DNA of 64,000 bases from Bin25 sp965221765 (lineage in GTDB: Bacteria > Bacteroidota > Bacteroidia > Flavobacteriales > Flavobacteriaceae), in assembly GCA_965221765.1 (NCBI GenBank), contig OZ244911.1, positions 2,108,001 through 2,172,000 of the forward strand. The letters run 5' to 3'. Position numbers and translations under genes: made by a program. This document shows, one piece after another, positions 8,958 through 18,936 of this stretch (within the stretch, counting starts at the first letter, position 1; each line of letters opens with the position of its first letter). The notes beneath the pieces are model-generated. The model made no database searches. It saw nothing but the letters and a program-made list of their open reading frames with translations, and was not told the DNA's origin.

Positions 8958-11900
8958 TTAATGAATAGGTAGCAATGAAAGCATTCCATTTTCGTCTTGA
9001 ATAAACTCATTATCAATGAGATTGAACCGCTCTTTGGAAATTACATCGCTAATTTGGCTGGTTACTCTTGAATAACCGAAAATTTTACAAACCCCACTAC
9101 TTAATTCTTCAAATTGAACCGATCCATAGGATTTATCCAAGTAGAATAATATGGCATTTTGAATTTCATGTTTGGAAATAAATTCGAATAGCGATTCATC
9201 TCTTGGCAAATCATTTCGTTTTCTAATCAATCCATTGGTTGAAGGCGTTTCATATTGATCATCAAAATACAAGAATGAATGGTTTGTTTTTAAATCAAAA
9301 TCTTTTTCAAGAATAGATAAGTTATACTCATAATGATGTCTGATTCTTTGACCAGCTCTTCTTATTCCTGTTAACTTTCGAACTCTAGTCAACAATAGTT
9401 CAGAATGAATGGGTTGTTCTAGTTGAATAATTTTCTCTAATAACGCATCGAGTTGCCAATATTCATGCAATGGATAATGCAAAATCACTTCTCCTTCAAA
9501 AGGTTCATAACGTTCGAATTGATCTTCTATGTTCGAATTCTTTTGATATTCTATGGTTATTTTGGATTGATGATCTTCCGTATTTTTTGATTCCGACTTT
9601 AAATTTAATGTTGTATTGGGATTCTGATTGTCATCATTTGATACCTGATTTTGATCGGTAGTGGAATCGGTGTTTTTTATTTCTTTTTCTATGAGACTTT
9701 GGACATGATTTAAAAGTCTATTTGATTCAATTTGATTATTACGGAACCAATCGGTACTCCAAATTCTATAAAATTGCCACCCCATCATTTCTAACACAAG
9801 CTGCCTTGATTTATCTCGATCTCGTGCAATCCGACTAGAGTGGTAGGTTGCTCCATCACATTCAATAGCTAGTATAAAACGTCCCTTTTCTATAGGATGT
9901 TTGACGGCAATATCAATTTTAAATCCTTGAGATTTTACTTGATTAGCAATATCAATGCCATTTTTAATTAAAAAATCAGAAACTTGATTTTCAAAAACAG
10001 AGTCGGTTTGTCCATTGGTCACTTCTGCTAATTGAAATTCTCCTCTGTCGGCGTAATTCAAAAACTTCTTCAATACTATAACTCCATAACTTTTGGCTTT
10101 GGTGGAATCAATTTCGGAACCTTTAAAATTTGAAAAAACAACACATTTTAACTTGGATCTAGAAAACAAGACATTAAGTCTTCGTTCTCCACCTATCTTG
10201 TTCACAGGCCCGAAATTATATGACAACTTTCCATTTTCTTGATAACCATAACCCACGCTAATAAAAATAAAATCACGCTCATCACCTTGTACGTTTTCAA
10301 GATTTTTTACAAAAAACCGTTCATCAGAATGATAGCTGTATAGGTATTTTTCAACCTGAGGATTTGGATTGAGTCTTAACTCTTGTTCTAAATGATCTTC
10401 GATTAATATAGCTTGAGATTGAGAAAAAGCAACCACACCTAATGTTTTATTCGGATTTACCAATGCATGATGAATCACTTCGTTGATAATTAATTGGGCT
10501 TCTTTTAAGTTGACACTTCCGCCTTTACCTGGAGCGTAATATGTATTTTTCGAATGATAATGATGAAGCCCTCGATTATCGTTTTTTGCAGTAGGACTTG
10601 GAAAAATAATCAATCTAGAATCATAGAATTCACGATTAGAAACAGCAATTAAACTTTGATGCTTACTTCGATAGTGCCATTTGAGCATGGTTTGTGAGAC
10701 ATTTTTAGCCTCAGCTAAAGCCAAGATACTCTCCACATCAGATGTTTCAAATTCTAGGTTATCTCCTTGACTTTCATCTTCAGCTAAATCAAAAAACGAT
10801 GTAGGCGGTAACTGTTTACTATCACCAACGACTACCATTTGTTTGGCTCGAAGTATAGCTCCAAATGATTCAACAGGTTTTATTTGGCTTGCTTCATCAA
10901 AAATGACCAAATCAAACTGCAAGCTGTTCTTATCAATAAATTGAGCTACCGCCAATGGACTCATTAAAAAAAGAGGCTTTAAATCCAATAATAAATCGTC
11001 ACAATGGGTAATAATTTGTCGTATAGGCAATATTTTTCTCTTTTTGGCAAATTCAGCTTTTAATGTGCCAAGTTTACCGCCGCCTATATTGGATTTGGGT
11101 ATTTTTTTATAATGTTCGATGAGAACCCGATATTTATTGATTTCTAAGAGTTTATCTTCATATTGACCATATGCTTGAACCTTGCGAGAATGAATTGGAC
11201 CATCAAAACGACTTAATTCGGGACGTTCATTAAGTGCTTTCTGAGCAATCGATCGGAACCAATAGTATTGGAATATATCAAGTAAGTGTCGATCCGAGAC
11301 ATCCCATTTTTCTATAATTTCTACTATCCAATCTTGATTTTGACCTTTTAAATCTTCAATCTTTGAAACCACATCACAGAATTTTGTAAAGACCGATTCA
11401 TTTGAAATCCAAATTTCAAGCATTTCAATGATCGACGTGATTTCTTTATCTCCTATACTTGGGGTATCTGAATAATGAACTTTTTCAAGACTTTCAAACA
11501 GTTGAGTATATGATTTTTCGAAGGGTAATAAGTCGATATGAAGCCCATGAATTACATCTTTATGATGGACAATGTCTAATCCTTTTTCAAATACTTGATT
11601 ATTTTTTAGTTGATCACTAAAGTTTAAATACCAATTCAAAGAACTCAATAATGATTTCCATCTATCGGAATAATGATCTAATTTTTCATTAGAGATAGTT
11701 TTAAGTAAATGACTAAACTCTTTTATTCTTTCATTAATGTCCCAACCTTTGATATTTCTGCTACATAAATCAATCAACAGTTCATCACTAACTTTTTGAT
11801 TTGGATTTGATAAATAAACTTTTAAAATCTTTTTAGATTTTCTATACTTTCCAACGATTCCTCTATACCATTTAGAACTAGAATCGGTAAGATTTTGATA

Positions 11901-13721
11901 GTGAACAAATACATCTAATTCCCAAAATCGTCTATTCACAATATTGTTGACGGCTTGGATTTTTGATTGTATTTCAATGACTTCTTTACATAGAGTGATT
12001 AAAGATTTAAGATTTGCCGTATCCGAGAAGAATTTACTCTTATAATCGAGTTTTAAGTTTTCAAAATCATATTGGTTTATGGCCTCCAAAGTAAAAGCCA
12101 CTCTCTTGAAGTCATTCCAAGCAGAGGTCGGAGAAAAAACTTTACATTTTTCTATTATTTGAAGAGCCTTGGGTTGAAGGTTTTTAAAGTTTTTTAGTAA
12201 CTCATTTATTTTTCGAATGAACTCTTCTTTCTTTATAAAATCAAAATTTTTGGGGCGAATTTGACGGAAAGGGCTCGAAGAAAGTGACCCCAATTCTTTT
12301 AATTGATTTTGGATCTGATTTAATTCATTAAAGAGATTCGTATAACGACTTTGATTTCCAATATTTATTCTATTATACTCTAAATGGTAGAGAGAACCAT
12401 TCAAAGATTTCTTTGCTTTCAAACAATAGCCAAATACTTGTATTGGTGTAAATCCAGTATCCTCAATTGGCTGATTTACCGCTTGAGAATAGGCATTGAT
12501 TTCTTTTCGAATATTTTCAGCCTGATCTAGTTCTTTCTGAAAGTCAATATTAATGGTCGGCATATCACTATCCAAAGCTTTTTGAAGTTCACGTAAAAAT
12601 GATTTTTTATTGGTTTTATCACTATGAAGTTCAAGCCCTACAATCCCTAAACCAAGTTTTGAAAATCGATTAGAGACTACTTTCAGCGCTGCTAATTTTT
12701 CAGCTACAAACAATACTTTTTTTCCTCGAGCCAAAAAATCACAGATAATATTTGTAATGGTCTGAGATTTACCGCTTCCTGGTGGCCCTTGGACAATCGT
12801 ACTTAAGCCCTTTCTTATTGAAAATATAACCTCTTGTTGTGAACTATCGGCGGGTAAGACATGATAGGTTTCTTTAAAGGGAACATCATCCCCAAAATCT
12901 GATGAATCTAAAGGGCTTTCATGATAAAATCCATCTTGTAATATTTGGGATAAAATCTCATGATTGTGTGGTTTGGCGTCTTCTGGCCATGTATTGGGGT
13001 CTAGATCATTGTACATTAAAAATTTACCAAATGAAAAGAGACCTAGTTTGATTTCATTTTCATTGATTTCCCATCTCTCAAAGTTTAAATTTTTAGATAG
13101 ATGAGCATAAAAACTATTCAAATTATTAGAATCGATTTCTGGAGGTATTTCGATTTCAATACCATATGACTTTTTAATTTTCGCTAAAAAAGAAATATTC
13201 ACTCCTATATCATCCTCATTAAATATAATTTTAAAAGGAGACTTGATGCTATTTCTGGCGAGCTTTACTGGAATTAGTACAATGGGTGCTTTTCGAAGTA
13301 TTTGACTATTTTCATCTTCGTACCAATTGATAAAACCAAGAGCCAAAAACAGCATATTCACGCCTTTTTCTTCAATCGATAATTTTGATACCCGTTGTAT
13401 GCTTCTCAACCTACGTTGTAAATCCTTTGGAGAATGATTGGTTTGCAAAATGCGATCGGTTAACTTTGATTCATCTTCAACTTCTGGTGGTGGCAAGGAA
13501 TACAATTGATCTAATTCATCATCGGCTTCATCGATTTGATCTTCTCTTGGCTTAAAACTCATAAAATTGCCTTTATCGACTAGTATTCTGAATACTTCTA
13601 AGCTATTTTCTTGTATCACTCGAACAACTCGTTTTGATTTATCTTTGGTGTGAATAAAATTGTTGCGAAATCCAAAATCCAACAAATTCTCTCTAGATTT
13701 TTCTAGTAATTCTAGTTTCAT
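8958..13721 (-). CDS. DUF4011-SF1 helicase-Vsr-type nuclease-DUF3320 protein
   Basis: At 1587 residues, this gene has the layout of the DUF4011 helicase family reported in defence islands. The N-terminus matches DUF4011. An SF1 helicase core follows, with Walker A QGPPGSGKSQT at about residue 311, Walker B VIFDEASQI at about 939, GDSKQLPPTSFF, a WHYRSKHQSL motif, and NVQGDERDFIF and RRLNVLFSRSK motifs near 1150-1200. A long insertion of about 500 residues, rich in helix, separates Walker A from Walker B. Around 1255-1320 an endonuclease domain of the Vsr/MTES_1575 type is seen (ECDGATYHSSRIARDRDKSR and a following YRIWSTDWF). The C-terminal 200 residues hold DUF3320-like sequence. Antiphage activity is inferred from the family. 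It stands alone, transcribed opposite to lgt, and all key helicase motifs are intact. Confidence 0.85.
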   Translation of the reverse strand: MKLELLEKSRENLLDFGFRNNFIHTKDKSKRVVRVIQENSLEVFRILVDKGNFMSFKPREDQIDEADDELDQLYSLPPPEVEDESKLTDRILQTNHSPKDLQRRLRSIQRVSKLSIEEKGVNMLFLALGFINWYEDENSQILRKAPIVLIPVKLARNSIKSPFKIIFNEDDIGVNISFLAKIKKSYGIEIEIPPEIDSNNLNSFYAHLSKNLNFERWEINENEIKLGLFSFGKFLMYNDLDPNTWPEDAKPHNHEILSQILQDGFYHESPLDSSDFGDDVPFKETYHVLPADSSQQEVIFSIRKGLSTIVQGPPGSGKSQTITNIICDFLARGKKVLFVAEKLAALKVVSNRFSKLGLGIVGLELHSDKTNKKSFLRELQKALDSDMPTINIDFQKELDQAENIRKEINAYSQAVNQPIEDTGFTPIQVFGYCLKAKKSLNGSLYHLEYNRINIGNQSRYTNLFNELNQIQNQLKELGSLSSSPFRQIRPKNFDFIKKEEFIRKINELLKNFKNLQPKALQIIEKCKVFSPTSAWNDFKRVAFTLEAINQYDFENLKLDYKSKFFSDTANLKSLITLCKEVIEIQSKIQAVNNIVNRRFWELDVFVHYQNLTDSSSKWYRGIVGKYRKSKKILKVYLSNPNQKVSDELLIDLCSRNIKGWDINERIKEFSHLLKTISNEKLDHYSDRWKSLLSSLNWYLNFSDQLKNNQVFEKGLDIVHHKDVIHGLHIDLLPFEKSYTQLFESLEKVHYSDTPSIGDKEITSIIEMLEIWISNESVFTKFCDVVSKIEDLKGQNQDWIVEIIEKWDVSDRHLLDIFQYYWFRSIAQKALNERPELSRFDGPIHSRKVQAYGQYEDKLLEINKYRVLIEHYKKIPKSNIGGGKLGTLKAEFAKKRKILPIRQIITHCDDLLLDLKPLFLMSPLAVAQFIDKNSLQFDLVIFDEASQIKPVESFGAILRAKQMVVVGDSKQLPPTSFFDLAEDESQGDNLEFETSDVESILALAEAKNVSQTMLKWHYRSKHQSLIAVSNREFYDSRLIIFPSPTAKNDNRGLHHYHSKNTYYAPGKGGSVNLKEAQLIINEVIHHALVNPNKTLGVVAFSQSQAILIEDHLEQELRLNPNPQVEKYLYSYHSDERFFVKNLENVQGDERDFIFISVGYGYQENGKLSYNFGPVNKIGGERRLNVLFSRSKLKCVVFSNFKGSEIDSTKAKSYGVIVLKKFLNYADRGEFQLAEVTNGQTDSVFENQVSDFLIKNGIDIANQVKSQGFKIDIAVKHPIEKGRFILAIECDGATYHSSRIARDRDKSRQLVLEMMGWQFYRIWSTDWFRNNQIESNRLLNHVQSLIEKEIKNTDSTTDQNQVSNDDNQNPNTTLNLKSESKNTEDHQSKITIEYQKNSNIEDQFERYEPFEGEVILHYPLHEYWQLDALLEKIIQLEQPIHSELLLTRVRKLTGIRRAGQRIRHHYEYNLSILEKDFDLKTNHSFLYFDDQYETPSTNGLIRKRNDLPRDESLFEFISKHEIQNAILFYLDKSYGSVQFEELSSGVCKIFGYSRVTSQISDVISKERFNLIDNEFIQDENGMLSLLPIH

Positions 13722-13749
13722 TGACTTTAGTAGTGATTTTTTGGCTGGT

Positions 13750-13757
13750 CAAAATTA
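13750..13757 (-). promoter_or_regulatory. Bacteroidota -7 box (TAATTTTG) for the helicase gene
   Basis: On the minus strand TAATTTTG fits TAnnTTTG and lies about 28 bases before the helicase ATG at 13721. No clear -33 element is seen. Confidence 0.4.
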
Positions 13758-14292
13758 AAAATTAGATGGCATCATTTATGCTATTGCCTTCCATAAATAA
13801 CTTATTTTTTTAAGCTTACTTCATGATTGCTGTTTATTGTTTAAACTATAGTATTTTTAGGAATCATTTTTGTTCGGTCCGCATTTGGTTTAATGAGGCT
13901 CACAAAAAATAAAAAAATCACAGCCGATATTCTATCCATTAAAACTAAAAATTAGAGTTTTTAGATCTTAGGCAAACGATGAATAAAATTAAAGCGAGGT
14001 CATCGATATTTCATAATTGTGATAATGCATGTACTTTGCTTGATTTGACAGTTTAAACGATAGATTGAAAATAACGCTAACATAGAAAGATGGGTTTGTT
14101 TTTTTTATGCAAACTGTATGTGCTCGAGATAACTATTCGGTTTTGATGGTAAAAAGGAAAAAACTGTGTTATGTTCAGAGATTAAAAGCCATCCAACGCA
14201 ATTACTTCTGTAGAATGCTTTTATTTTATAAACTTTGATGCCATGAAAAATATAAAAATGATTTTAAACTAACTATCAATCTCTTAAACTCT
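13758..14292. other. Non-coding gap with divergent flanking genes
   Basis: AT-rich, with no frame, repeat or RNA gene that can be recognised. It probably contains the 5' regions of the helicase gene (leftward) and of the esterase pseudogene (rightward). Confidence 0.4.
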
Positions 14293-15165
14293 ATGAGTAC
14301 TTCAAGTATTCTTTTTTATAGATTTTCAATATTCACGATTTTTATTTTGATATGCTCATGGCAGTCATTTAGTCAAACTGGAGTTGTGTACGATGATTTG
14401 AGTTTAAAAAGTAAAATATTGAAAATGGAACGCAAGTATGCCATTTATTTGCCACCAGATTATCATGTGTCTAGTCGAAAATATCCTGTGCTTTATTTGC
14501 TTCATGGGTTATAGTGATGATCAAATGGGATGGGTTCAATTTGGAGAACTCAATCACATCGCTGAGGGTCTTGCTACATCGATGGTTATTGTGATGCCTA
14601 ATGCGGATACTGGAGTGATTGGCTATGTCAATACAATCGATAGAAAATGGTTTTGTATGAAGATTTTTTCTTTGAAGAATTCATTCCACATATTGAACAA
14701 ACCTTTAAAATCCAATCAGAAAAGGCTTATCGAGTTGTGGCAGGACTTTTAATGGGAGGCGGTGGCGCTTTAATTTATGCGTTGCATCATCCAGAATATT
14801 TTATTGCATGTTCTCCCTTAAGCGCATGGTTTGGTCCATCAACCATTGAAGAATTAGAAACGGACATTCAAAAAGCCAACATGGAATATACTTTAGAAGA
14901 TTTAGAATCTTATTTCAAACACTATAATGCATTGGCATTTATTGAATAAAAAAACAAAGAAGACCTTAGTCAGGTCAGTTATTATATTGATAATTGGGAT
15001 GATGATGATTTATACGAAGGCAATGCTCTTTTACATATCGCCTTGAGAAAAAAAGGAGTGCCTCATGAATTTCGTATTCGAGATGGTGGTCATTCATGGA
15101 CGTATTGGAGAGAATCTTCAACCAATGTTTTATACTTTGTTTCCCAACGCTTCAGAAGATTTTAG
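14293..15165 (+). pseudogene. Esterase family alpha/beta hydrolase, frameshifted
   Basis: The gene resembles secreted CE1/esterase-D-type hydrolases. A signal peptide is visible (residues 1-28, ending SFSQ), followed by KYPVLYLLHG. The frame then shifts near 14510 (YSDDQMGW continues in another frame) and again near 14650 (YEDFFFEEFIPHIE), and a TAA interrupts at 14947-14949. The downstream frame ends RDGGHSWTYWR, with the catalytic His, and stops at 15165. The nucleophile elbow normally reads G-x-S-x-G-G but here is GLLMGGGG, with Leu in place of Ser. Two frameshifts, one stop and a lost nucleophile together show a dead gene. Confidence 0.85.
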
Positions 15166-15285
15166 TTCATAAATTCGTTTTAAGCATCCCCTATTTCTGA
15201 ACCCAAAATGCAAAACTGGTAAATACCGTTAATAGAAATCATCTTGTTAGGCCTCAATACGTATTTTCAATCGATGAAAGTCCAA

Positions 15286-15293
15286 TACTTTTG
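15286..15293 (+). promoter_or_regulatory. Possible -7 box (TACTTTTG) for the carboxylase gene
   Basis: TACTTTTG fits the Bacteroidota TAnnTTTG consensus and lies 66 bases before the ATG at 15360. A TTTTC run about 18 bases upstream is only a weak -33 candidate. Confidence 0.35.
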
Positions 15294-15359
15294 TACCCTC
15301 TTTGGATTATAGTTATCAGATTTCCATACTAAAATTATACTGAATAAATATTTACAAGA

Positions 15360-16934
15360 ATGCCCCATTGGAAAGAAATTGAAACGATACAAACTAAAGT
15401 TCATTTAGGGGGTGGAGCATCCAAATTGGCCAAAATCAGAAAAAATGGCAAACTTTCTGCTCGTCAACGCATTGATTTTTTAATCGATAAAGATTCTCCA
15501 CAATTTGAAATCGGCAGTTTAGCTGCTCATGGTTTGTATCATGAGTATGGAGGATGCCCTGCAGCAGGAGTTATCGTGGTCTTAGGTCGCATCCATAACC
15601 AACTGAGTATCATTGTGGCCAATGATGCGACTGTAAAGGCGGGGGCATGGTTTCCAATGACCACAAAAAAGAATCTTAGAGCACAAGAAATCGCCATAGA
15701 AAATAATATTCCCATCATTTATTTGGTAGACAGTGCCGGTATTTTTTTGCCACTTCAAAATGAGGTCTTTGCGGATAAATATCATTTTGGAAGAATTTTT
15801 AGAAATAATGCCATCATGTCTTCTAAGGGTATTGTACAAATTGCAGCCATTATGGGACCTTGCGTTGCTGGAGGGGCTTATTTACCAGCCATGTCTGATG
15901 AGATTATTATTGTTGAAAAAACGGCTAGTATTTTTTTAGCCGGAAGTCATTTGGTAAAAGCGGCCATTGGAGAAAAAATCGATAATGAAACATTGGGAGG
16001 CGCTCTCACCCACTCAGCCATTAGTGGTGTCGCCGATCATAGAGCAAAAGATGATATACAAGCGCTTCAAATCATACGAGATTTAATAGAAAAAATTCCT
16101 CGACCAACCCTCGCGGGTTTTTCTAAAATAAACGTTAAAAGTCCGGAGTTCAATCCTTTAAAAATTTCAAAAATTATACCCGATAGTGCATGGCAGCCCT
16201 ATGATACTCATGTTCTTTTAAATCATTTAGTCGACAAAGAATCATTAAGTGAGTATAAAAAAGATTTTGGTAAAACGTTGATTACGGCTTATGCTCGAAT
16301 TGATGGCTGGTCAGTGGGTATTGTGGCCAACCAACGATCTCAAGGGATTAGCCAAAATGGTGAAGTTCAATTAGGAGGGGTTATCTATAGTGATAGTGCT
16401 GATAAAGCCACACGGTTTATTGCCAATTGTAATCAACGAAAAATACCACTAGTTTTTTTTCAAGATGTCATGGGTTTTATGGTGGGGAAGCGGGCCGAGC
16501 ATGGAGGCATTATAAAAGATGGGGCCAAAATGGTGAATGCTGTAGCTAATTCAATCGTTCCAAAATTCACTATAGTCATTGGCAATTCCTATGGTGCTGG
16601 AAATTATGCCATGTGTGGACGAGCTTACGATCCTAGATTAATGTTAGCATGGCCTAACGCAAAAATTGGTGTTATGGGCAAAGACCAAGCCTCACAAGTA
16701 TTATTTGATTTAGAAAAAAAGAGTTCGAATCCATCCCAAAATGGACAATTCAATCTCGAAAAAATAAAAGCAGATTATCAACATCAAGAATCTAGCTTAA
16801 ATGCGGCTTCCCAAATGTGGATAGATGAAATTATTAATCCCTCTGAAACCAGAAAATGGATTTCAATGGGGATTGAATTAGCCAATCATAATTCAAATGC
16901 AAAAAAATTTAATATGGGCCTATTACAGGTTTAA
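15360..16934 (+). CDS. Acyl-CoA carboxylase beta subunit (methylcrotonyl-type)
   Basis: At 524 residues this is a complete carboxyltransferase (crotonase-fold) subunit of a biotin-dependent acyl-CoA carboxylase. DSAGIFLPLQNEVFADKYHF, MGPCVAGGAYLPAMSDE and the FFQDVMGFMVG and NSYGAGNYAMCGRAYDPR segments resemble methylcrotonoyl-CoA carboxylase beta more than propionyl-CoA carboxylase. It would carboxylate a branched acyl-CoA in leucine breakdown together with a biotin-carrying alpha subunit, which is not in the window. The exact substrate is inferred. The 3' end overlaps that of convergent menE by 12 bases. Confidence 0.85.
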   Translation: MPHWKEIETIQTKVHLGGGASKLAKIRKNGKLSARQRIDFLIDKDSPQFEIGSLAAHGLYHEYGGCPAAGVIVVLGRIHNQLSIIVANDATVKAGAWFPMTTKKNLRAQEIAIENNIPIIYLVDSAGIFLPLQNEVFADKYHFGRIFRNNAIMSSKGIVQIAAIMGPCVAGGAYLPAMSDEIIIVEKTASIFLAGSHLVKAAIGEKIDNETLGGALTHSAISGVADHRAKDDIQALQIIRDLIEKIPRPTLAGFSKINVKSPEFNPLKISKIIPDSAWQPYDTHVLLNHLVDKESLSEYKKDFGKTLITAYARIDGWSVGIVANQRSQGISQNGEVQLGGVIYSDSADKATRFIANCNQRKIPLVFFQDVMGFMVGKRAEHGGIIKDGAKMVNAVANSIVPKFTIVIGNSYGAGNYAMCGRAYDPRLMLAWPNAKIGVMGKDQASQVLFDLEKKSSNPSQNGQFNLEKIKADYQHQESSLNAASQMWIDEIINPSETRKWISMGIELANHNSNAKKFNMGLLQV

Positions 16935-18011
16935 TCGGACTAAGGGTTTTTGATTCATTGTTTTTTTTCTTTTTATTTTACCAGTTAATGTCCGAACAAA
17001 TGTTTTAAAGACCATCAATTCTTTAGGCTTTTGATAATTTTTTATAGATGAATTTTTAATGATTTTTTGAATTATAGACGGTGCAATATCTCGTTGATTT
17101 TGTTCCATTACCAATACAACTTTTTGTCCTAACACATCATTTTTAAGAGAATTGATAAAAAAGGGACGATTGATTTTGGAAGATAGGACTTCTTCTATTT
17201 TTTCTGGATAAATTTTAATGCCCCCTGAATTAATCACATTATCGATGCGACCTAAATACTTGAATTGTACCTCATTTAAGATTTCGACCACATCATTGGT
17301 TACCAATTGATGGACTCCTAAATGTTTTGCCGTTATTATCAAACGAGAACGATTATCTACGGTAATTGAAACTTTTGGAAGCAATGTAAATACACCGATG
17401 GGATCTTCAAGTTTCCTAATGGCAATATGTGAGAGCGTTTCTGTCATACCAAACGATTCATAGACATTAGAATGAACTTTTTGCACTTTTCTCTGCGTTT
17501 TGTATGATAACAAACCGCCTCCTACCAGCAATGTTTTAAAACCAGAAATATGATCCAGACACCTTGTCAACTGTTGAGATGTCATGGTCGCAAAATCATA
17601 ATACTTCGATTGTACGATTGGTTTTGATGAGGGTTTTATCATTTCTAAATCCAGCCCTAGGTGCAAAGCCCTTATGAGCTGCATTTTACCAGCAACATAT
17701 TTTATAGGCAAACAGTGAAGGACTTTATCTAACGATTGAATACCAAAAAATTCAGCGGTCATATTTACAGAATTAAATACATACTTTTTGTCAATTTGCA
17801 AGAGTTTGGGTTCCGAAGTTGTTCCTGAACTACTGATATCAATTGATGAATGACTAACCCATTGCTTTAGAAAACGCTCTAATTCCAAATCTTGAAAAGA
17901 GATTTGGGTTGTGAAAAATTCTAAAAGAAAATCTATATCACGATAATAACTCCAAAAATTTTTTCCATTGAGTTTAAAATTTTGGTGCACTAACTCATTT
18001 GGTGAACGCAT
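16923..18011 (-). CDS. menE: o-Succinylbenzoate-CoA ligase (MenE)
   Basis: This AMP-binding enzyme of 362 residues is short for the family, as is common in Bacteroidota. Seen motifs: the P-loop SSSGTTSEPK (residues 60-69), YESFGMTETLSH, YLGRIDNVINSGGIKIYPE, and the C-terminal catalytic Lys segment LTGKIKRKK. It activates o-succinylbenzoate with CoA in menaquinone synthesis. It is the last gene of a leftward operon with menA, menC and a CPBP protease, and its start overlaps the CPBP stop by 17 nt. The operon context makes MenE more likely than another acyl-CoA ligase. Confidence 0.85.
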   Translation of the reverse strand: MRSPNELVHQNFKLNGKNFWSYYRDIDFLLEFFTTQISFQDLELERFLKQWVSHSSIDISSSGTTSEPKLLQIDKKYVFNSVNMTAEFFGIQSLDKVLHCLPIKYVAGKMQLIRALHLGLDLEMIKPSSKPIVQSKYYDFATMTSQQLTRCLDHISGFKTLLVGGGLLSYKTQRKVQKVHSNVYESFGMTETLSHIAIRKLEDPIGVFTLLPKVSITVDNRSRLIITAKHLGVHQLVTNDVVEILNEVQFKYLGRIDNVINSGGIKIYPEKIEEVLSSKINRPFFINSLKNDVLGQKVVLVMEQNQRDIAPSIIQKIIKNSSIKNYQKPKELMVFKTFVRTLTGKIKRKKTMNQKPLVRLNL

Positions 18012-18927
18012 CTTGGGGAGTTCCTAATAATTTTGCTTTCCAATTTTTCCACTGATACTTTCTCGCTAAGACCAAAAAATAGATACCAAAGATCAATAGC
18101 ATACTCAAATAAAACTCAATCAGTGCTGGTTTATACTTAGTCGTATAAAGAGCATCGGTCTGTAATACAGCCCAATTCGGGTTAATCAATAAAAGAGTCA
18201 CCAAATTATTTGCTATGTGAAGTCCTAATGCTAGTTCTATGCCATCATCGAGTATAGAGATGATTCCAGCAATCATTCCAAAGAAAAAATAAGTTCCTAG
18301 AATCGCATAGCCAAAAACTTGAATTTCAGGATTTGGCAGATGCAATCCGGCGAAAAGAAATGACGTTATTATCAATGGCAACCATCGTCTATTGATAAAT
18401 AAACGTTCAAAACCTTGCATTAAATATCCCCTAAAAATCAGCTCTTCCAAGCCGGCTTGTATCGGTATGAATACAAACCCAATTAACGATAGAAACAAGA
18501 ATGGAATGGCCTGAAAATTCCAAGTAAATAATTGTGGACGAATCAGAAAATCGGATATATAGAATACAAGGAGTAAACAAGCCATTAAACCAAACGAAAA
18601 CCAAATCTTAGAGAAGTTAATTTTTGGTTGATGCGTTGATATGTTATGCTCTATATGATAACGATTGCTAATTAAAGAACGAAAGGACCTTTTGTGTAAT
18701 AATTTAATCACAACAAAAAGACCTATTAAACCAAAGGCAAATGGAACTAGAGCGGTCAATATAACAACATTATGACCAAAATAAGAATGCCATGAAGTCA
18801 AATTATATCCAATAGATAGACCGAAGAAAACAAATCCAAGTCCTCCCCCCAAAGTCAAAATCACAAGAATTGCAGAACCAATCATATATCGATTAAAAGA
18901 CTCCGTAAACTGTTTTGGTTTATACAT
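17995..18927 (-). CDS. CPBP family intramembrane metalloprotease
   Basis: 310 residues with about eight hydrophobic segments. The CPBP/ABI motifs are present: EELIFRGYLMQGFER (paired Glu and Arg), FAGLHLPNP and GLHIANNL, each with a metal-binding or catalytic residue. The family includes CAAX prenyl proteases and bacteriocin self-immunity proteins. Its substrate is unknown. It sits between menC and menE, a recurring placement in Bacteroidota menaquinone clusters. It begins 9 bases after menC and overlaps menE. Confidence 0.85.
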   Translation of the reverse strand: MYKPKQFTESFNRYMIGSAILVILTLGGGLGFVFFGLSIGYNLTSWHSYFGHNVVILTALVPFAFGLIGLFVVIKLLHKRSFRSLISNRYHIEHNISTHQPKINFSKIWFSFGLMACLLLVFYISDFLIRPQLFTWNFQAIPFLFLSLIGFVFIPIQAGLEELIFRGYLMQGFERLFINRRWLPLIITSFLFAGLHLPNPEIQVFGYAILGTYFFFGMIAGIISILDDGIELALGLHIANNLVTLLLINPNWAVLQTDALYTTKYKPALIEFYLSMLLIFGIYFLVLARKYQWKNWKAKLLGTPQDAFTK

Positions 18928-18936
18928 CCGTTGTAA

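Noticed and set aside
8690..8960. IS1380/IS4-type transposase fragment after lgt
   Set aside because: Only one short run of similarity, no ends and no DDE residues. Kept only as a remark in the gap entry.
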